From positions 3,410,001 to 3,474,000 of the forward strand of contig OZ017747.1 of assembly GCA_963969365.1 (NCBI GenBank): 64,000 bases of DNA, given 5' to 3'. The translations under genes and the position numbers were made by a program. This document shows, piece by piece, positions 1 to 11,600 of this stretch. Within the stretch, counting starts at the first letter, position 1, and every line of letters begins with the position of its first letter. This DNA is from Asterochloris sp. CNOR1. Its lineage: Eukaryota > Chlorophyta > Trebouxiophyceae > Trebouxiales > Trebouxiaceae. Under the pieces are notes generated by a model. That model was not told the origin of the DNA. It saw nothing but the letters and a program-made list of their open reading frames with translations, and searched no databases.

Positions 1-3000
1 CCAAGATAGCAACAGCTTCCCCCTGGCCCGTTTCAAGTACACAGCTGATGCTTTGGATCCACTCTTGCAGGAACCAATCTGACCGCTGCGCCACCAGTTA
101 CAGTTTTGCTTGCAGGATGACGACTGCTTCCGCCCAGCCTCCCCCAAGTATGACGAGAACAACTACTTCTATCACACGCCGGCCGTTTTCAAGCAGACTG
201 GCCCCAGCAGCCGCCACTGGGCCACGCCGGGAAAATTTCTGGCTGCTGCTCCTTCTCAGAGGGTGATCCAAGTCCAGGAGGAAGCTGCCGCTGCGGCTGC
301 TGCTGCAGCCGACAGTGGCAGAGGGTCACAGGAGAGCTCTGCGTGCAAGAGGTCTGCTGATGTCGTCCATGAGCCACAGGGTAAGAATCTTGCCTGCAAA
401 GCACATCATACCTTGAGGTGGACCTGGGACCAAGGCAGCACAACAGCAGCTTGAATGCTACAGACAGGCAGACAGCAGCGACGCTTTCAACATTTACACT
501 ACCTTGTTCTGTTTTGACTGCACAGAAGCCCTGTGCCCGCTTGGCTGCAGGTGGGCCCAAAGCATGCCAGGACAGGCCCCCAGCAGTGCCCCAGCTTCCA
601 GCTGCTCCTGGGGGGCAGCAGCCGCCAGTGCGCCCAGCTGAGCCCCGCCCTGCGCTGGCAGCCAAGCGCCGCAGCTTTGTGTCCCAGATCACCCCGCCCT
701 CCCCCATGCCTGGCGCGGGGGGCCAGACGCCTGTCAGCCAGTCTGGCTTCAAGCGCCTGGTGCCCGGCAAGGGGCAGCAGCTGACCCTGACCAGCATAGA
801 GGTGCATGCAGACAGCAGGTGTGATCCTCAAGCAGTTTCGCTGCCTTGGCAGCTCCCCTGACGAGGTACATAATGCCAGTGCTGTGTGGTCTGCAGCGTG
901 GCTGTCGAGAAGCAGGCAATGCACCACGTCGAACAGAGTAGACATGCGCTGCTGACTGACATGCACTAACTACTATACACTTGATGTGCTTGGAGCTCTG
1001 GCAGCCTGCCAGCAAGTGGTACAATGGCTGAGCTAGCTGATGAGTGGAAGCTTTAGACAAGCCAGCACCTGCTTGCAGAGGCGCTCTGCTGCCGGACCCG
1101 CGCTATGACGCAGTGCGAGCCATTGTCATGGCAGTCAATGATGACAACGAGGACTGCTCTGATGCTCTGTACATGGCACGCATCCTTCTCTATGACGAGA
1201 AGGGCACCACCCATGGGGATGGGCTGCAAGGGGTGCAGGTGAGCTGTGGGGCTGCCGCTGGTTGCTTGCTTTCATGCTGGCACAGCAGTGGGGACAAGCT
1301 GTGGGGCTCTAGCTGGCTTCAGCTGACTCCTTGACCCTTGGTTGGCGTCTGCCAGTTGGGGCACTGCACATCAGCATGGGCTGCAGAGGCAGAGGCTCCA
1401 TATGAGTTCTGAAGTGTTTACTGGCTGCTTGACGTTTGCCCTGCCCTGGCTAAGAGTGATGAGCTGCTGCTGACTGCACCAGGCTGCACAGCAGCTGGCC
1501 TCACAGCTCACTGTGAACAATCTGCCTGCTGGCAATCGTCATCCATTCAGATGAAGCATGCTGTCGCTCAGAGCAGCACTGCTGCCTGCATTCAGCGCTC
1601 GAGCAGGTCAGCCACCTTGATCCGCTTAAAACCCGACTCTCCCTGTCATCAGCCTGTGCAAATAGTTGTCTGCAGATGGGCTTGTCTCACAATCCTCCAG
1701 TGCAATTGCGGCTGCAGCCCCATGGCTGCTGCTCCTGCAGTCTCAGGGTCCTCCGGCGCTGTCGCTCCTTCAGGTGGATGTCTTCCCCACAGAGGTCAAG
1801 CTGCTGGAGGGCTTCATTGAGGCGCTGCAGTCGCTGGACCCTGACATCTTGGTGGGCTTTGAGGTGCAGCAGAGCTCCGTGGGCTACCTTGCAGACCGGG
1901 GCAACCAGCTGGAGATGCCCCTGCTCAAGCTCATCTCGCGCATGCCAGAGGTGAGCCATCTTCAGACAAGATAGGCTCAGACCATTGCAGCAGACCTTGC
2001 CTGTTGTCACACTAGACAGGCTAAAGACCATGACTGCAGACTTCATTGAGTGACTAAGCCTGGACCTCCTCTCAAAGATCTGGAGTAGTGTGCGACCCGA
2101 GTAGCTGTTTGTGCTGCCTGTACATGGCCAACTATAGGGAGCTGAACCTTGCACAGGCTTTCTGGCAGCCCAGCTCTATACCCACCTGCAGGTGGCCAGC
2201 CACAAGGACAAGCAGACCGATGAATACGGTCTACTGCACGCAACAGGCATCCACTGCACCGGCCGCATTATCCTGAACCTGTGGCGCATCCTGCGGCAGG
2301 AAACCAAGCTGGCCATCTACACCTTTGAGTCCTGCGTGGCCCATGTGCTGCAGCTGAGAGTGCCCCACATCCCCTGCTACCAGCTGGCGCAGTGGTTCAC
2401 TGGTGGGCCAGCAGGTGAGATGGTTCAAAGGGAAGCTGCTGTGACATGTTCTTGTGGACCTGTGCACTGAGTGTGAGACCGCCAGGCCTGCTTGCTAGCT
2501 GCTTTAGGTGTTGTGCTGCTGCTGGCACTTCACAGCCCTGTCCAAGCCTTTTGCCCTGACAGGCGCCCATCACAAGCAGCAGGGCTGGCCGTGCCCATAA
2601 AGACATCTTAGGACAAGGCTGGGCAGGGCAACAGTGGTGTCAGCACCATTGTGCATTGTTGCAATCAAGACAGCAAACAAGCAGATTGCTTACCGAATTG
2701 TGCTCTTCCTGCGCATAGGCCAGTGCTGGCGGTGAGTGCAGTAATTCTGCAGCAGGTCCGCCTGAGCCTAGTACAGGCATCTGCTTTGTGCCTGCCGGCT
2801 GTTCCAGTGGTGCTGGAGGTGCCTTGCATTCTTCTTTCTCTGACCAGTTGCCTGTAGTCCAGCATGGTGACGCCCTGCGTCCTGTCTGCACAGGGAAGGA
2901 ACCCTGCAGGCCACCGCTGGCAGTGCATGGCGAGCTTCCCGCGCAGAGGAGTACTCATGCAGCCACCTGAGCTGGCAGTGCTTGCGGTACTTACTGCAGC

Positions 3001-6000
3001 AGCACCACCATCCCCTCCACCTGTTAATGCTGACGCTACACGCCAGCCAAAGTTCCAACCTGGCTGTGCCGCACCCCTGTGTGCAGGCCAGCGCTGGCGG
3101 TGCCTGCAGTACCTTGTAAGGCGGGCGCGCCTCAACCTGGCTCTTTTGGAGCAACTCGACCTGGTGGGACGGACTGGGGAACTGGCGCGCACATTTGGCA
3201 TCGACTTCTTTAGCGTCCTGTCCCGTGGGAGCCAGTACCGGGTCGAATCCATGATGGTGCGCCTGGCGCACACGCAGAACTATCTCATGGCATCGCCATC
3301 CAAAGAGCAGGTGAGCAGTGCTCTGGGGTGTGTGGCAGCAGGGAGTAGATGAGAGTTCCAGTGGGGAACCAAGCTTGGACACCCAAACTGCCTCATACTG
3401 TTGCACAGCATGGTTTGTATCTTGGAGGACTTTCGAGACCAGCAGTCACCCTGTCTCTGCCTTTTCTTTGAGCGCTTGCAGTCATGGCATGCAACCCTGT
3501 GCCTGCCTGCATGCCAGGTGGCCAACCAGCCAGCCACGGAGTGCATCCCCCTCGTCATGGAGCCTGAGTCCCGCTTCTACACGTCCCCGGTCATCGTGCT
3601 GGACTTCCAAAGCCTGTACCCCTCCATGATCATTGCATACAACCTCTGCTACAGCACCATTGTAGGCAGGCCAGCACACGCTGCTGCGGCGGGGCAGCCG
3701 GTGAAGCTGGGGGCCTGGAGCTACAAACTGCCCCCTGGGTCGCTGACTGGGGCGTGCAGCCCTGACAAGTGAGCTGTGCAGTGGCTGTGGGGCTGCAGCA
3801 TTGTGACCCTCTGCCCTGCCAAACTTAGGCTGAGAGGCAGCCTGCTTTCAGATCTGCTGACTGCAAAGTGCAGCTCCGACCAGTTTGCTGTGCACAGGCG
3901 CTGCATTGCGCTGTTGTGAGGCCGCAGCATGGTGGCTGCTGGTGGCAAGTCAAGCTGCGGGCCAGCAGGTTTAGCCTAGGGCCCAGGACTAAATCGACTG
4001 GGAAATGCGGCTGTGACATGTGCACTGGCTGCAGCATAGTGGCTGATTGTGGGATCAGCAGCAGCCCCTGATGCAGGCTGATCATCACCCCCAACGGCAT
4101 GGCGTTCCTGCCCCCAGAGGCACGGCGTGGCGTGGTGCCCCGCCTGCTGAACGAGATCCTGACCACCCGCATCATGGTCAAGGGGGCCATGAAGGGCCTG
4201 TCTCCTGCGGACAAGGTGCTGCAGCGCATCATGAATGCCAGGTGAGCCACGCTGGGTGGCCGTGCTGGGTGTTGCCGCGCCGTCTTCCTGAGAACTTGGC
4301 CGACCCCGCCTGGCTACTCTTTCAACGCACACGTGGTTGCTGCAGGATGCTACGTCTCTTCTTGAGTGCCAGCTTGGGTGCTCCTTGCTGTGATGATATG
4401 CACTAGGGACTGGGCTGCAGTTTGTAAAGCACATGACTGCCAGTGCACCGCCTGAACTGCTTGCTTGCGCTGCTGTAGGCAGTTTGGGCTGAAGCTGATT
4501 GCCAACGTGACCTATGGCTACACATCAGCAAGCTTCTCAGGAAGGATGCCCATGGCGGAGATTGCAGATGCCATTGTGCAGGCGAGCCACCCTTGGGTGC
4601 AAGCACTGGCGCCAGCAGCATGCTTCAGCCGCTCTGTTGCTGGGGCATGCATGAATGTTCCATCGGACAGCTTGAGAAGCACCTGCTTTCTTGCCTGCCC
4701 GCCCAATGTGTCCTTCAGCTCGGTACTGACCCGCCACCTGCTGCTGCGCAGTCTGCCAGGGAGACGCTGGAAAGCAGCATCCGCTTTGTAGAGGAGAACC
4801 CCAAGTGGAACGCTCGAGTGGTCTATGGAGATACCGATTCCATGTTTGTGCTGCTTCCTGGAAGGTGCGCCAGCTTGGCGCTGTCAGGGTTGTCTTGAGC
4901 ACTCTGGAGCAGGTGCCTCTTGGACTCCTGCAGCCCTTTGCCTGAATGCCCTGCCTTTGCCTGCCCAGCCTGCAAAGCACAGCCACCGTACTGCAGCAGT
5001 GGCTCAAGCATACAGGCTCTGCATGCGCCTCCCTGCTCACTGGCAGGGAGCCTACAGCGGGGTCATCGCCACAGTTCCGGTCACGCCCTGCTATGCCCCA
5101 CCACTCAGAGGCACTACCCACTGCTGACTGCCTGCAGGTCTCCTCGAGTAGCCTTTTGTCTTGACTTGGACATTGCGCGCCATCATTTTCTGCACCCAAC
5201 CTGCCTCAGAGAGGGCAGGAGTCTAGCTCTTCTGCCCACTGCTGCTGCCTGCAGGTCCCGTCGACAGCTTTTTCTCGCGGTGGCCGACATTATGCCCCAA
5301 GTCATACCGCCCCATCCGCCTGACAGCAACTGCGAACCCCACCGAAGCTCAGCACATGCATCCCCCATTGCCCACCGCCGCCGCCTGCAGGTCCCGTGAC
5401 GAGGCCTTCCGCATCGGCGCCGACATTGCCCGCCAGGTCACGGCTGCCCACCCGCCGCCGGTGACCCTGCGCATGGAGAAGGTCTACCACCCCTGCATCC
5501 TGCAGACCAAGAAGCGCTACGTGGGGTTCATGTTCGAGAGGCCCGGGCAGGCGGTGCCCACCTTTGACGCCAAGGGCATTGAGACCATCCGCCGGGATCA
5601 GTGCCCTGCTGTGGCCAAGATGGAGGAGCGCGCGCTGAGGCTGCTGTTCACCACTAGGGATCTGTCAGAGGTGGGTGTCGAGTGGCAGCGTGAAGTTGTC
5701 CTGCCAGCAGCCGCTGCTCACCTCTGGCCGGTCCGCGGGAAGGTTGCTGCCAGCCAGTCCAGCAGAGAGTCACTGCCTCAGAGCATGTCAAGGTGCACAT
5801 CATGGGGTGGCTGCTCGTCCCCAGGTACCCCCAATCCAGCCTTTAAGCCGCCAGCGGCATAGGGCTGGCCAGGCATTCACCTTGCCACTGGGGCACCACT
5901 CCCCTATCCTTGGCTGGCGCCAATGCAGAATGCCGCAGTGTCCTGCCTGCAGGTGAAGGACTACCTGGAGCGCCAGTGGTACAAGATCCTGACCAACAGG

Positions 6001-8065
6001 GTCTCAGTCCAGGACTTTACTTTTGCCAAGGAGGTGCGCATGGGCACCTACTCCCCCAAGCTGGGGGTCATGCCGGCCGCCGCGGTGGTGGCTGCCAAGG
6101 CCATGCAGAAGGACCCACGGGCAGAGCCCCGCCACCTTGAGAGGGTGCCCTACGTGGTCTGCTATGGGCCGCCAGGTGGGAATCTGGGCTGTGCCGAAAT
6201 GGGGGATGCAAGCAAAGGCTGCCCAGTTGAGGGGCCACCGAATAGGGGCAGACTGCTTCATTGCTGAGCTGAGCAAGCCGGCGCACTGAGCGCAGCCCGC
6301 TGGCGCCTGGTCTTGGCTTGGGCTCCATGTGCTGAGCACACTGGCCCCCCGCTGCAAACTTGTCAAGTATGGGGCTCTTCGAAGTCTGCCTGCATTGTTG
6401 GTACTGCAGCAGCCCTGGGTCTGCAGGATGAAGCATGCAGCCACTTGTAAAGAGGCACCCATTGAGCTGGAGTTTGACTGGCACAACACCCAGTTGTGGT
6501 ACTGCTGCTGCAGGCTCCCGGGTGACCGACATTGTGCATCCCCCACAGGACCTGGTGGAGTCGCGAGGCGGGCTGCGCCTCAATGGAGAGTACTACATCA
6601 AGAAGCACGTGAGTATGGACCTGACTTCTTGTGGAGCTGTTAAGCGTCCTGCCTTCCCCTGCAGCGCATGCTGCCCATGCATTAGGAGTGCTGCATCCAG
6701 AGGTATGTGAGCGCAAGCTCAAGCTTCAGCCTCTGTCGTGCAATTGGGGGTGGGGGTTCAGTGCTGTGCATGCTATGTGGTTGCCCAAACAAGCAGCAGG
6801 GCGAGCATCCTGGCCTGACAGCCCTCCAACGGAGCATCGCTTTTTTGTACAAGCTATCCCTCTGCTGCAACGGCTGCAGGCTTTCACCTCTGCCTCAATG
6901 TTCTGATGGCTGCCCACATACCCTGCACGCCACTGCAACCCCTGTGCTGCCTGCAGATCATCCCCTCTTTGCAGCGCTTTCTCTCAGCTGCCTCCGCTGA
7001 CCAGATGCAGGCCTGTCCCCTTGCGGCTTGCACCCACTCATGGCTGCACACAGCTTGCAGACCGCCCCAGCCTCCTCTGCTGGCCTACCAGCCTCCACCA
7101 CTGCCTGCAGATCATCCCTTCCCTGGAGCGCCTCTTCAACCTGGTGGGGGCTGACCTGCGCGCCTGGTTTGCAGCCATGCCGCGCCCCTCCAAGCAGCTG
7201 CCCCAGAAGAGGCCCCTCTCCACGCTGCCGGTGCCGGGAGTGCCCCCTGCCAACGCCAGCACTGGCCTGGGGGGCCTCAAGCCGCGTGCAGCTGCTGCCA
7301 GCACCATCGATAGCTTCTACCTCTCCAAGCACTGTGCTGTGAGTTGCCGTTGAACATGCATTAACATTTGTAGATTGAAACACACTGATTTGTTGTTCTG
7401 TTCGGCTGCCTTAGCTGATTGGATGCGTCTGAGAGGACATGCTGGCACGGTTGTGCAGAGGCCCAGCATTCAGCAGGCAGGTGACATCACCTTTGACCTG
7501 GGGCCCCGTGCAATGGCTTGCGATGTCTGCAGGTGTGTGACGGCCTAACCAGCGCGGCTGAGCCGTTGTGCGATAAGTGTCGGGCGGCTCCCCAGCTGGC
7601 TGCGGGGGTGCTGATTGCCCGCACAGGACGCTTGGAGCGGCAGCATGCAGCACTGGTGCGCATCTGCCTCCACTGCGGCGGGGGAGGTGGCCGCAATGTG
7701 CGGGTGAGATGTGCACAAAGCCACAATGCTAGCAAATGAAAGAATGCTACCCTTCAGCAGGTTCTTGACTTGGCCTTGGCTGGCAGTTGGAGTGTAGCTT
7801 CTGCTCAGCTCTGCATCCAGTGCAGCTCATGATGTACTGTGGGTGCAGCACAGCAGCACATCTAGCACAAGCAGCAGCCGTCCTGGGGAAAGTCGCCGCA
7901 TTTCTTTAAACTGACCCTTGGCTTCCTGTAACTGTGCAGGATGGAGGTGTTGCCTGCAACTCCCTGGACTGTGGGGCCTACTATGAGCGTCGCAAGGTCA
8001 CCCATGAGCTGGCTTCAGCTGCAGCACTAGAGCAGGCTGGACTGGCTCTTTTGGAGCCAGCATGA
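1..8065 (+). CDS. REV3: DNA polymerase zeta catalytic subunit, 5'-truncated by the window edge
   Basis: Family-B polymerase for translesion synthesis, acting in the nucleus with REV7 and Pol-delta accessory subunits. Exons visible in order: about 115-378; 527-816; 1080-1240; 1773-1951; 2192-2415 ([16 protein letters not shown], a REV3 signature); 3090-3310; 3520-3770 with polymerase motif A ([14 protein letters not shown]); 4077-4242; 4480-4580 with motif B ([17 protein letters not shown]); 4750-4865 with motif C (VYGDTDSMF); 5391-5670; 5953-6175; 6515-6608; 7107-7339; 7530-7703; 7940-8065. The last three exons carry the C-terminal cysteine modules (CDGLT...LCDKC, then ICLHCGG...[10 protein letters not shown]) that in this family bind zinc or an Fe-S cluster and the accessory subunits. 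Stop TGA at 8063-8065. The catalytic aspartates are present. The N-terminus lies before position 1. Exon ends were chosen by GT/AG and homology, so some may be off by a few codons. Confidence 0.93.
5127..5390 (+). repeat. Two decayed copies of a REV3 exon start inside its upstream intron
   Basis: The real exon begins after CTGCAG at 5390 (GTCCCGTGACGAGGC). The same acceptor plus exon start recurs, degraded, after the CAGs ending at 5254 and 5136. The copies keep GTCCCGT or GTCTCCT, GACATT and CGCC blocks in matching order. Spacing is 136 and 118 bp. The copies contain stops in the REV3 frame and are read as intronic. Confidence 0.75.
6850..7106 (+). repeat. Decayed copies of the IIPSLER exon start in a REV3 intron
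   Basis: The real exon opens after CTGCAG at 7106 with codons for [20 protein letters not shown] copy after the CTGCAG at about 6956 reads [20 protein letters not shown] weaker one near 6855 reads [15 protein letters not shown]. The spacing is about 100-150 bp. Confidence 0.7.
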
Positions 8066-8618
8066 CAGCCATTCACAGCTGCTGCTGGTCTGTGCAACAT
8101 GATACGTCTGCACCCTCATTCTCATCGTTGATGTGTAGCTATGCATGTTTGGGACTTCCTGGCAGCACAGCAATGTTCAGCATCGTTTATCATTTCATCA
8201 ACTGCAAAGCAGAATTACATTTCTGCAATCGCGTAGACAACACAGTAGCTATACATGTAAGCGTAACATCATCCATCCCTCTGCTGCTAAAGTCACAGAG
8301 CAACAGGTTGCAAAGCACAAGCGTACAACATCAAGCAAGCAGTAAGGGGCATTAGTTGCATGGCAACAATACAGAGGGCATGCAGGGAGGTAGTGGCAGA
8401 GCGTTTTCGACAGAGGTTAGCAGGGCAACCAGAGCGCTGACAGCAGCTACGACAGAAGCAAGGAGGTCTGTACAGCACATGACAATGCGGGGGCCACAAG
8501 TGTGAAAGAGCACAGGCTCTAAGCATTGATGCTGACTGGGCAACTTCTCGAGAACAGCGCACCAGCGTCTACAATGGTAGAGGAGATCAAGGGCTCAGCC
8601 CTTGCAGGGGCCGGCGGC
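8066..8618. other. Convergent intergenic region between REV3 and the Clp gene
   Basis: About 550 bp between two facing 3' ends, presumably 3' UTRs. On the minus strand an open stretch (8519-8722) could be an alternative last exon of the Clp gene. No RNA gene or repeat was recognised. Confidence 0.5.
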
Positions 8619-11600
8619 TCATTTGCTACAGTGATCTGCAGCAGCAGTGCAAAGGCTCCCTGGTGCTGCAGCACAGGCAGCTGCGTGATGTTCAACGCCA
8701 GCGAGACCTCGAGTGTGTGCATAACACCCTTGGACTCCCCTCACCTGGCCTGCGGCATCGCAGTCAACGTAGGCAGTGTCGCCCTCTTTGAGCGTCTCCC
8801 TTAACAGGGCATCACTCAGCGGGTCGTCCACCAGCCTGATGACAGCACGCTTCAACGGCCGGGCTCCATATGCCTGCAGAGGCAAGGTCAAGGCAGCTTT
8901 CATGTAACCAACCCATGCGAGGGGACTGCTGAGGCACAATGAAGCGGCTCAAGGTTGAGGTGGCAGCCCTTGTCGCAAACAGTTGCCGGCAATCAGACTG
9001 CAGGCGCATGACAAGCAATCATATCATGTCAGTCTTGCACATGGCAGGTCTGTGGTCAAGGCCGCTTTGGTGTGTGCAGCATACATGGCACAGCTTCACT
9101 GCGCATGTCATGCACAAGGCCGGCGTGCACAGCACCAAAGCAACATGCGCCGCACAAGAAAAGTTGATGCTGCTACAGCATCCAGCCTACCTCGTCGTAG
9201 CCTTCCTCCTGGATGCGCGCCAGCACAGCTTGGCTGACATTAAGGCGCACGCCCTTGTCTGCCAGGCGGTCAGACGTCTGCTGCAGCACCAGCTGGGAGA
9301 TGGTGGCAATGTCCACTCGGCTCAGCTGCCTGAAGACCACCGTTTCATCCAGCCTGTTCAGTAGCTCTGGGCGGAAGTATGCCTGCAGCAGGCATTGACG
9401 CCCAAGCTCATGCTGATGAGCTGCGTGGCAGGCAAGAGCATGGGCAACACGCTCATGCCAGTGATCTGTCCCTCTCCAGGAAGCAGGTATTACCAGCTCC
9501 CTGATTGCCAGCAGCTCTGACATATGCAGATTGACATTCAGCACCAAGGTTCCTGGCACGTTACGGGCGCTTTCAACTGCGTCGCGCATGTGAGCTCAGG
9601 TTGCCCGCTGTTGTGCCCACCATTGTGGTGTGCGGTAACCTGAATATTGATGCGCCCTCAAATACAACCTTGCCCACTGCTGTGCCCACCTTGAGCTCTT
9701 CAGTGACCAGCGTCTTGATGCGCCCGTAGTGGGTGTCCACCTCGGAATCCCCGCCCAGCTGGAAGCCCAGCTGGCCGCCGCCCTTGGCGATCACATTGCT
9801 GCCCACATTGCTCGTCATGACGAGCAGCGCGTTCTTAAAGGAGACCACCCGCCCCTGGCTGTCAGTCAGCCTGCCATCCTCCATGACCTGCACCGGGCAG
9901 CAAGGGATGTCACGGGCATCAGCAGTCGGGAACATGCCTCAGCACTGCAGGCACTTGCTGCTTGTTGCCAGACTGCTGCTTCTGGCGCAGCAATGTCCAG
10001 GTGGCACATGGCAGGGAAGTAGGCAAAGAACTGATGCCTTGAAAGCTGCTGCTGGCGGCAGGGCACGTCTGTGCAGCACCAGAGTCAGCAGAGAGCTGTC
10101 GCCTCAGCGGTGAAGCCCCCTTTTAGGCAGCAGCAAGGCCTGTTCAAGCAGCAGGTGCGCCAACAGAAGTCCCAGGCAGCAGCCCAGGGCGTGCCCAGTC
10201 TTGATGCCCGCCTGCAGGAGGATGTTGAAGACGTCTGGGTGCGCTTTCTCAATCTCGTCCAGCAGCAGCAGGCAGAAGGGCTTGCGCCGCAGAGCCTCCG
10301 TGAGCTTGCCGCCCTCGCCGTAGCCCACGTACCCTGCAGGCACAGGAGGTGATGAAGTCAGTCTGGTGGCAGAATGAGTGCAGGACCCGCAGCGTCAGGC
10401 ATGCCGCACCACTGCTCTCAGGCGCTGAATAGCTTGGTCTAGTGCTCAGAGCTCAGAGGTAATTAGCAGGGTGCTGCAATGACAGAGCCCAGCGGCTTGT
10501 AGTGGGCTTGGCCACATGTTAAGACACCTGGCAAGGCTGATAAAATGGTCAGCTCCTCAATTCACTGCATCTTTCTGCAGGGATATTCTGCATGGCAGTG
10601 CCCCGATGAGCTGGCAGAGTGATGCTTTGGTGTGCAACATGTAGGCAAGGGCATGGCATGGCAGAAGCACCGCTTTACAGGGACTTGCAAGGGCGCCAGC
10701 AAAGGGCTGCCCGCACCTGGCGGCGCCCCGATGAGCTTGGCCACAGAGTGGCGCTCCATGTACTCGCTCATGTCCAAGCGCAGCAGAGCATCTGGGCTGC
10801 CAAAGTACTGGTCTGCCAGCACCTGCAGAGCCAGACAGCGCGCCTCTGGAATGCACCTCAGCAACATCCTGTTGGGTGGCCTCGCCTGCACTACCCTGAA
10901 TGCCAAGAGGCTGGGGGACAAGGCCTTCTGGGCGACTGCTGGCTGAACAGCAAGTAGAGCTACTCCATTGCATGGCTGAGGAATTACACGCTCCTTGTTT
11001 ATTTTCCCGCTGTTGTTGCTGCGGCAATCTGGCTATCGCGCAGATTCCATACACCAAGCATGTGCCGTGCCGTGCTGCAGGTCCCACCCTTGTCAGCTCC
11101 GTCTTGCCCACGCCTGTGGGCCCCAAGAACAGCAGAGCGGCGATGGGCCGATTGGGGTCCTTGAGGCCGCCCTGTGCTCGTCGCAGGGCCTTGGACACAG
11201 CAGACACCGCATCGGGCTGGCCCACCACACGCCTCTGCAGCAGACACCAGCGCGCTGCCTGTCATGCATGGTCAACTCCAGGGGACCTGCTGCCGAGGCA
11301 GGCGGGTCTACAAGATGCGCACAAGGCTGCAGCAGAGGCTCGGCCCCAAACATGCTCACCCACTGCTAAGCCTGCAAAGGCATTCAGGTTGCCAGCTTGG
11401 CCCAGAAACCCCCATTTGACGTTCTGAACCGCAAGCACGGCAATCATGACCTCATGCTTAGCAGACCTGCAGGCTGTCTTCCAGACCAAGGAGGCGGGCC
11501 TGCTCATCGTCGGTCAAGCGCTCGATGGGGATCTGGGTCCAGGCACTGATGACGGCACGCACATCATCCACCCCCACAGCAGGAACTGCCGTGTTGCGCT

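Noticed and set aside
8519-8722. Separate small gene on the minus strand after the Clp gene
   Set aside because: It is better read as a possible alternative last exon of the Clp gene. Alone it has no recognisable features.
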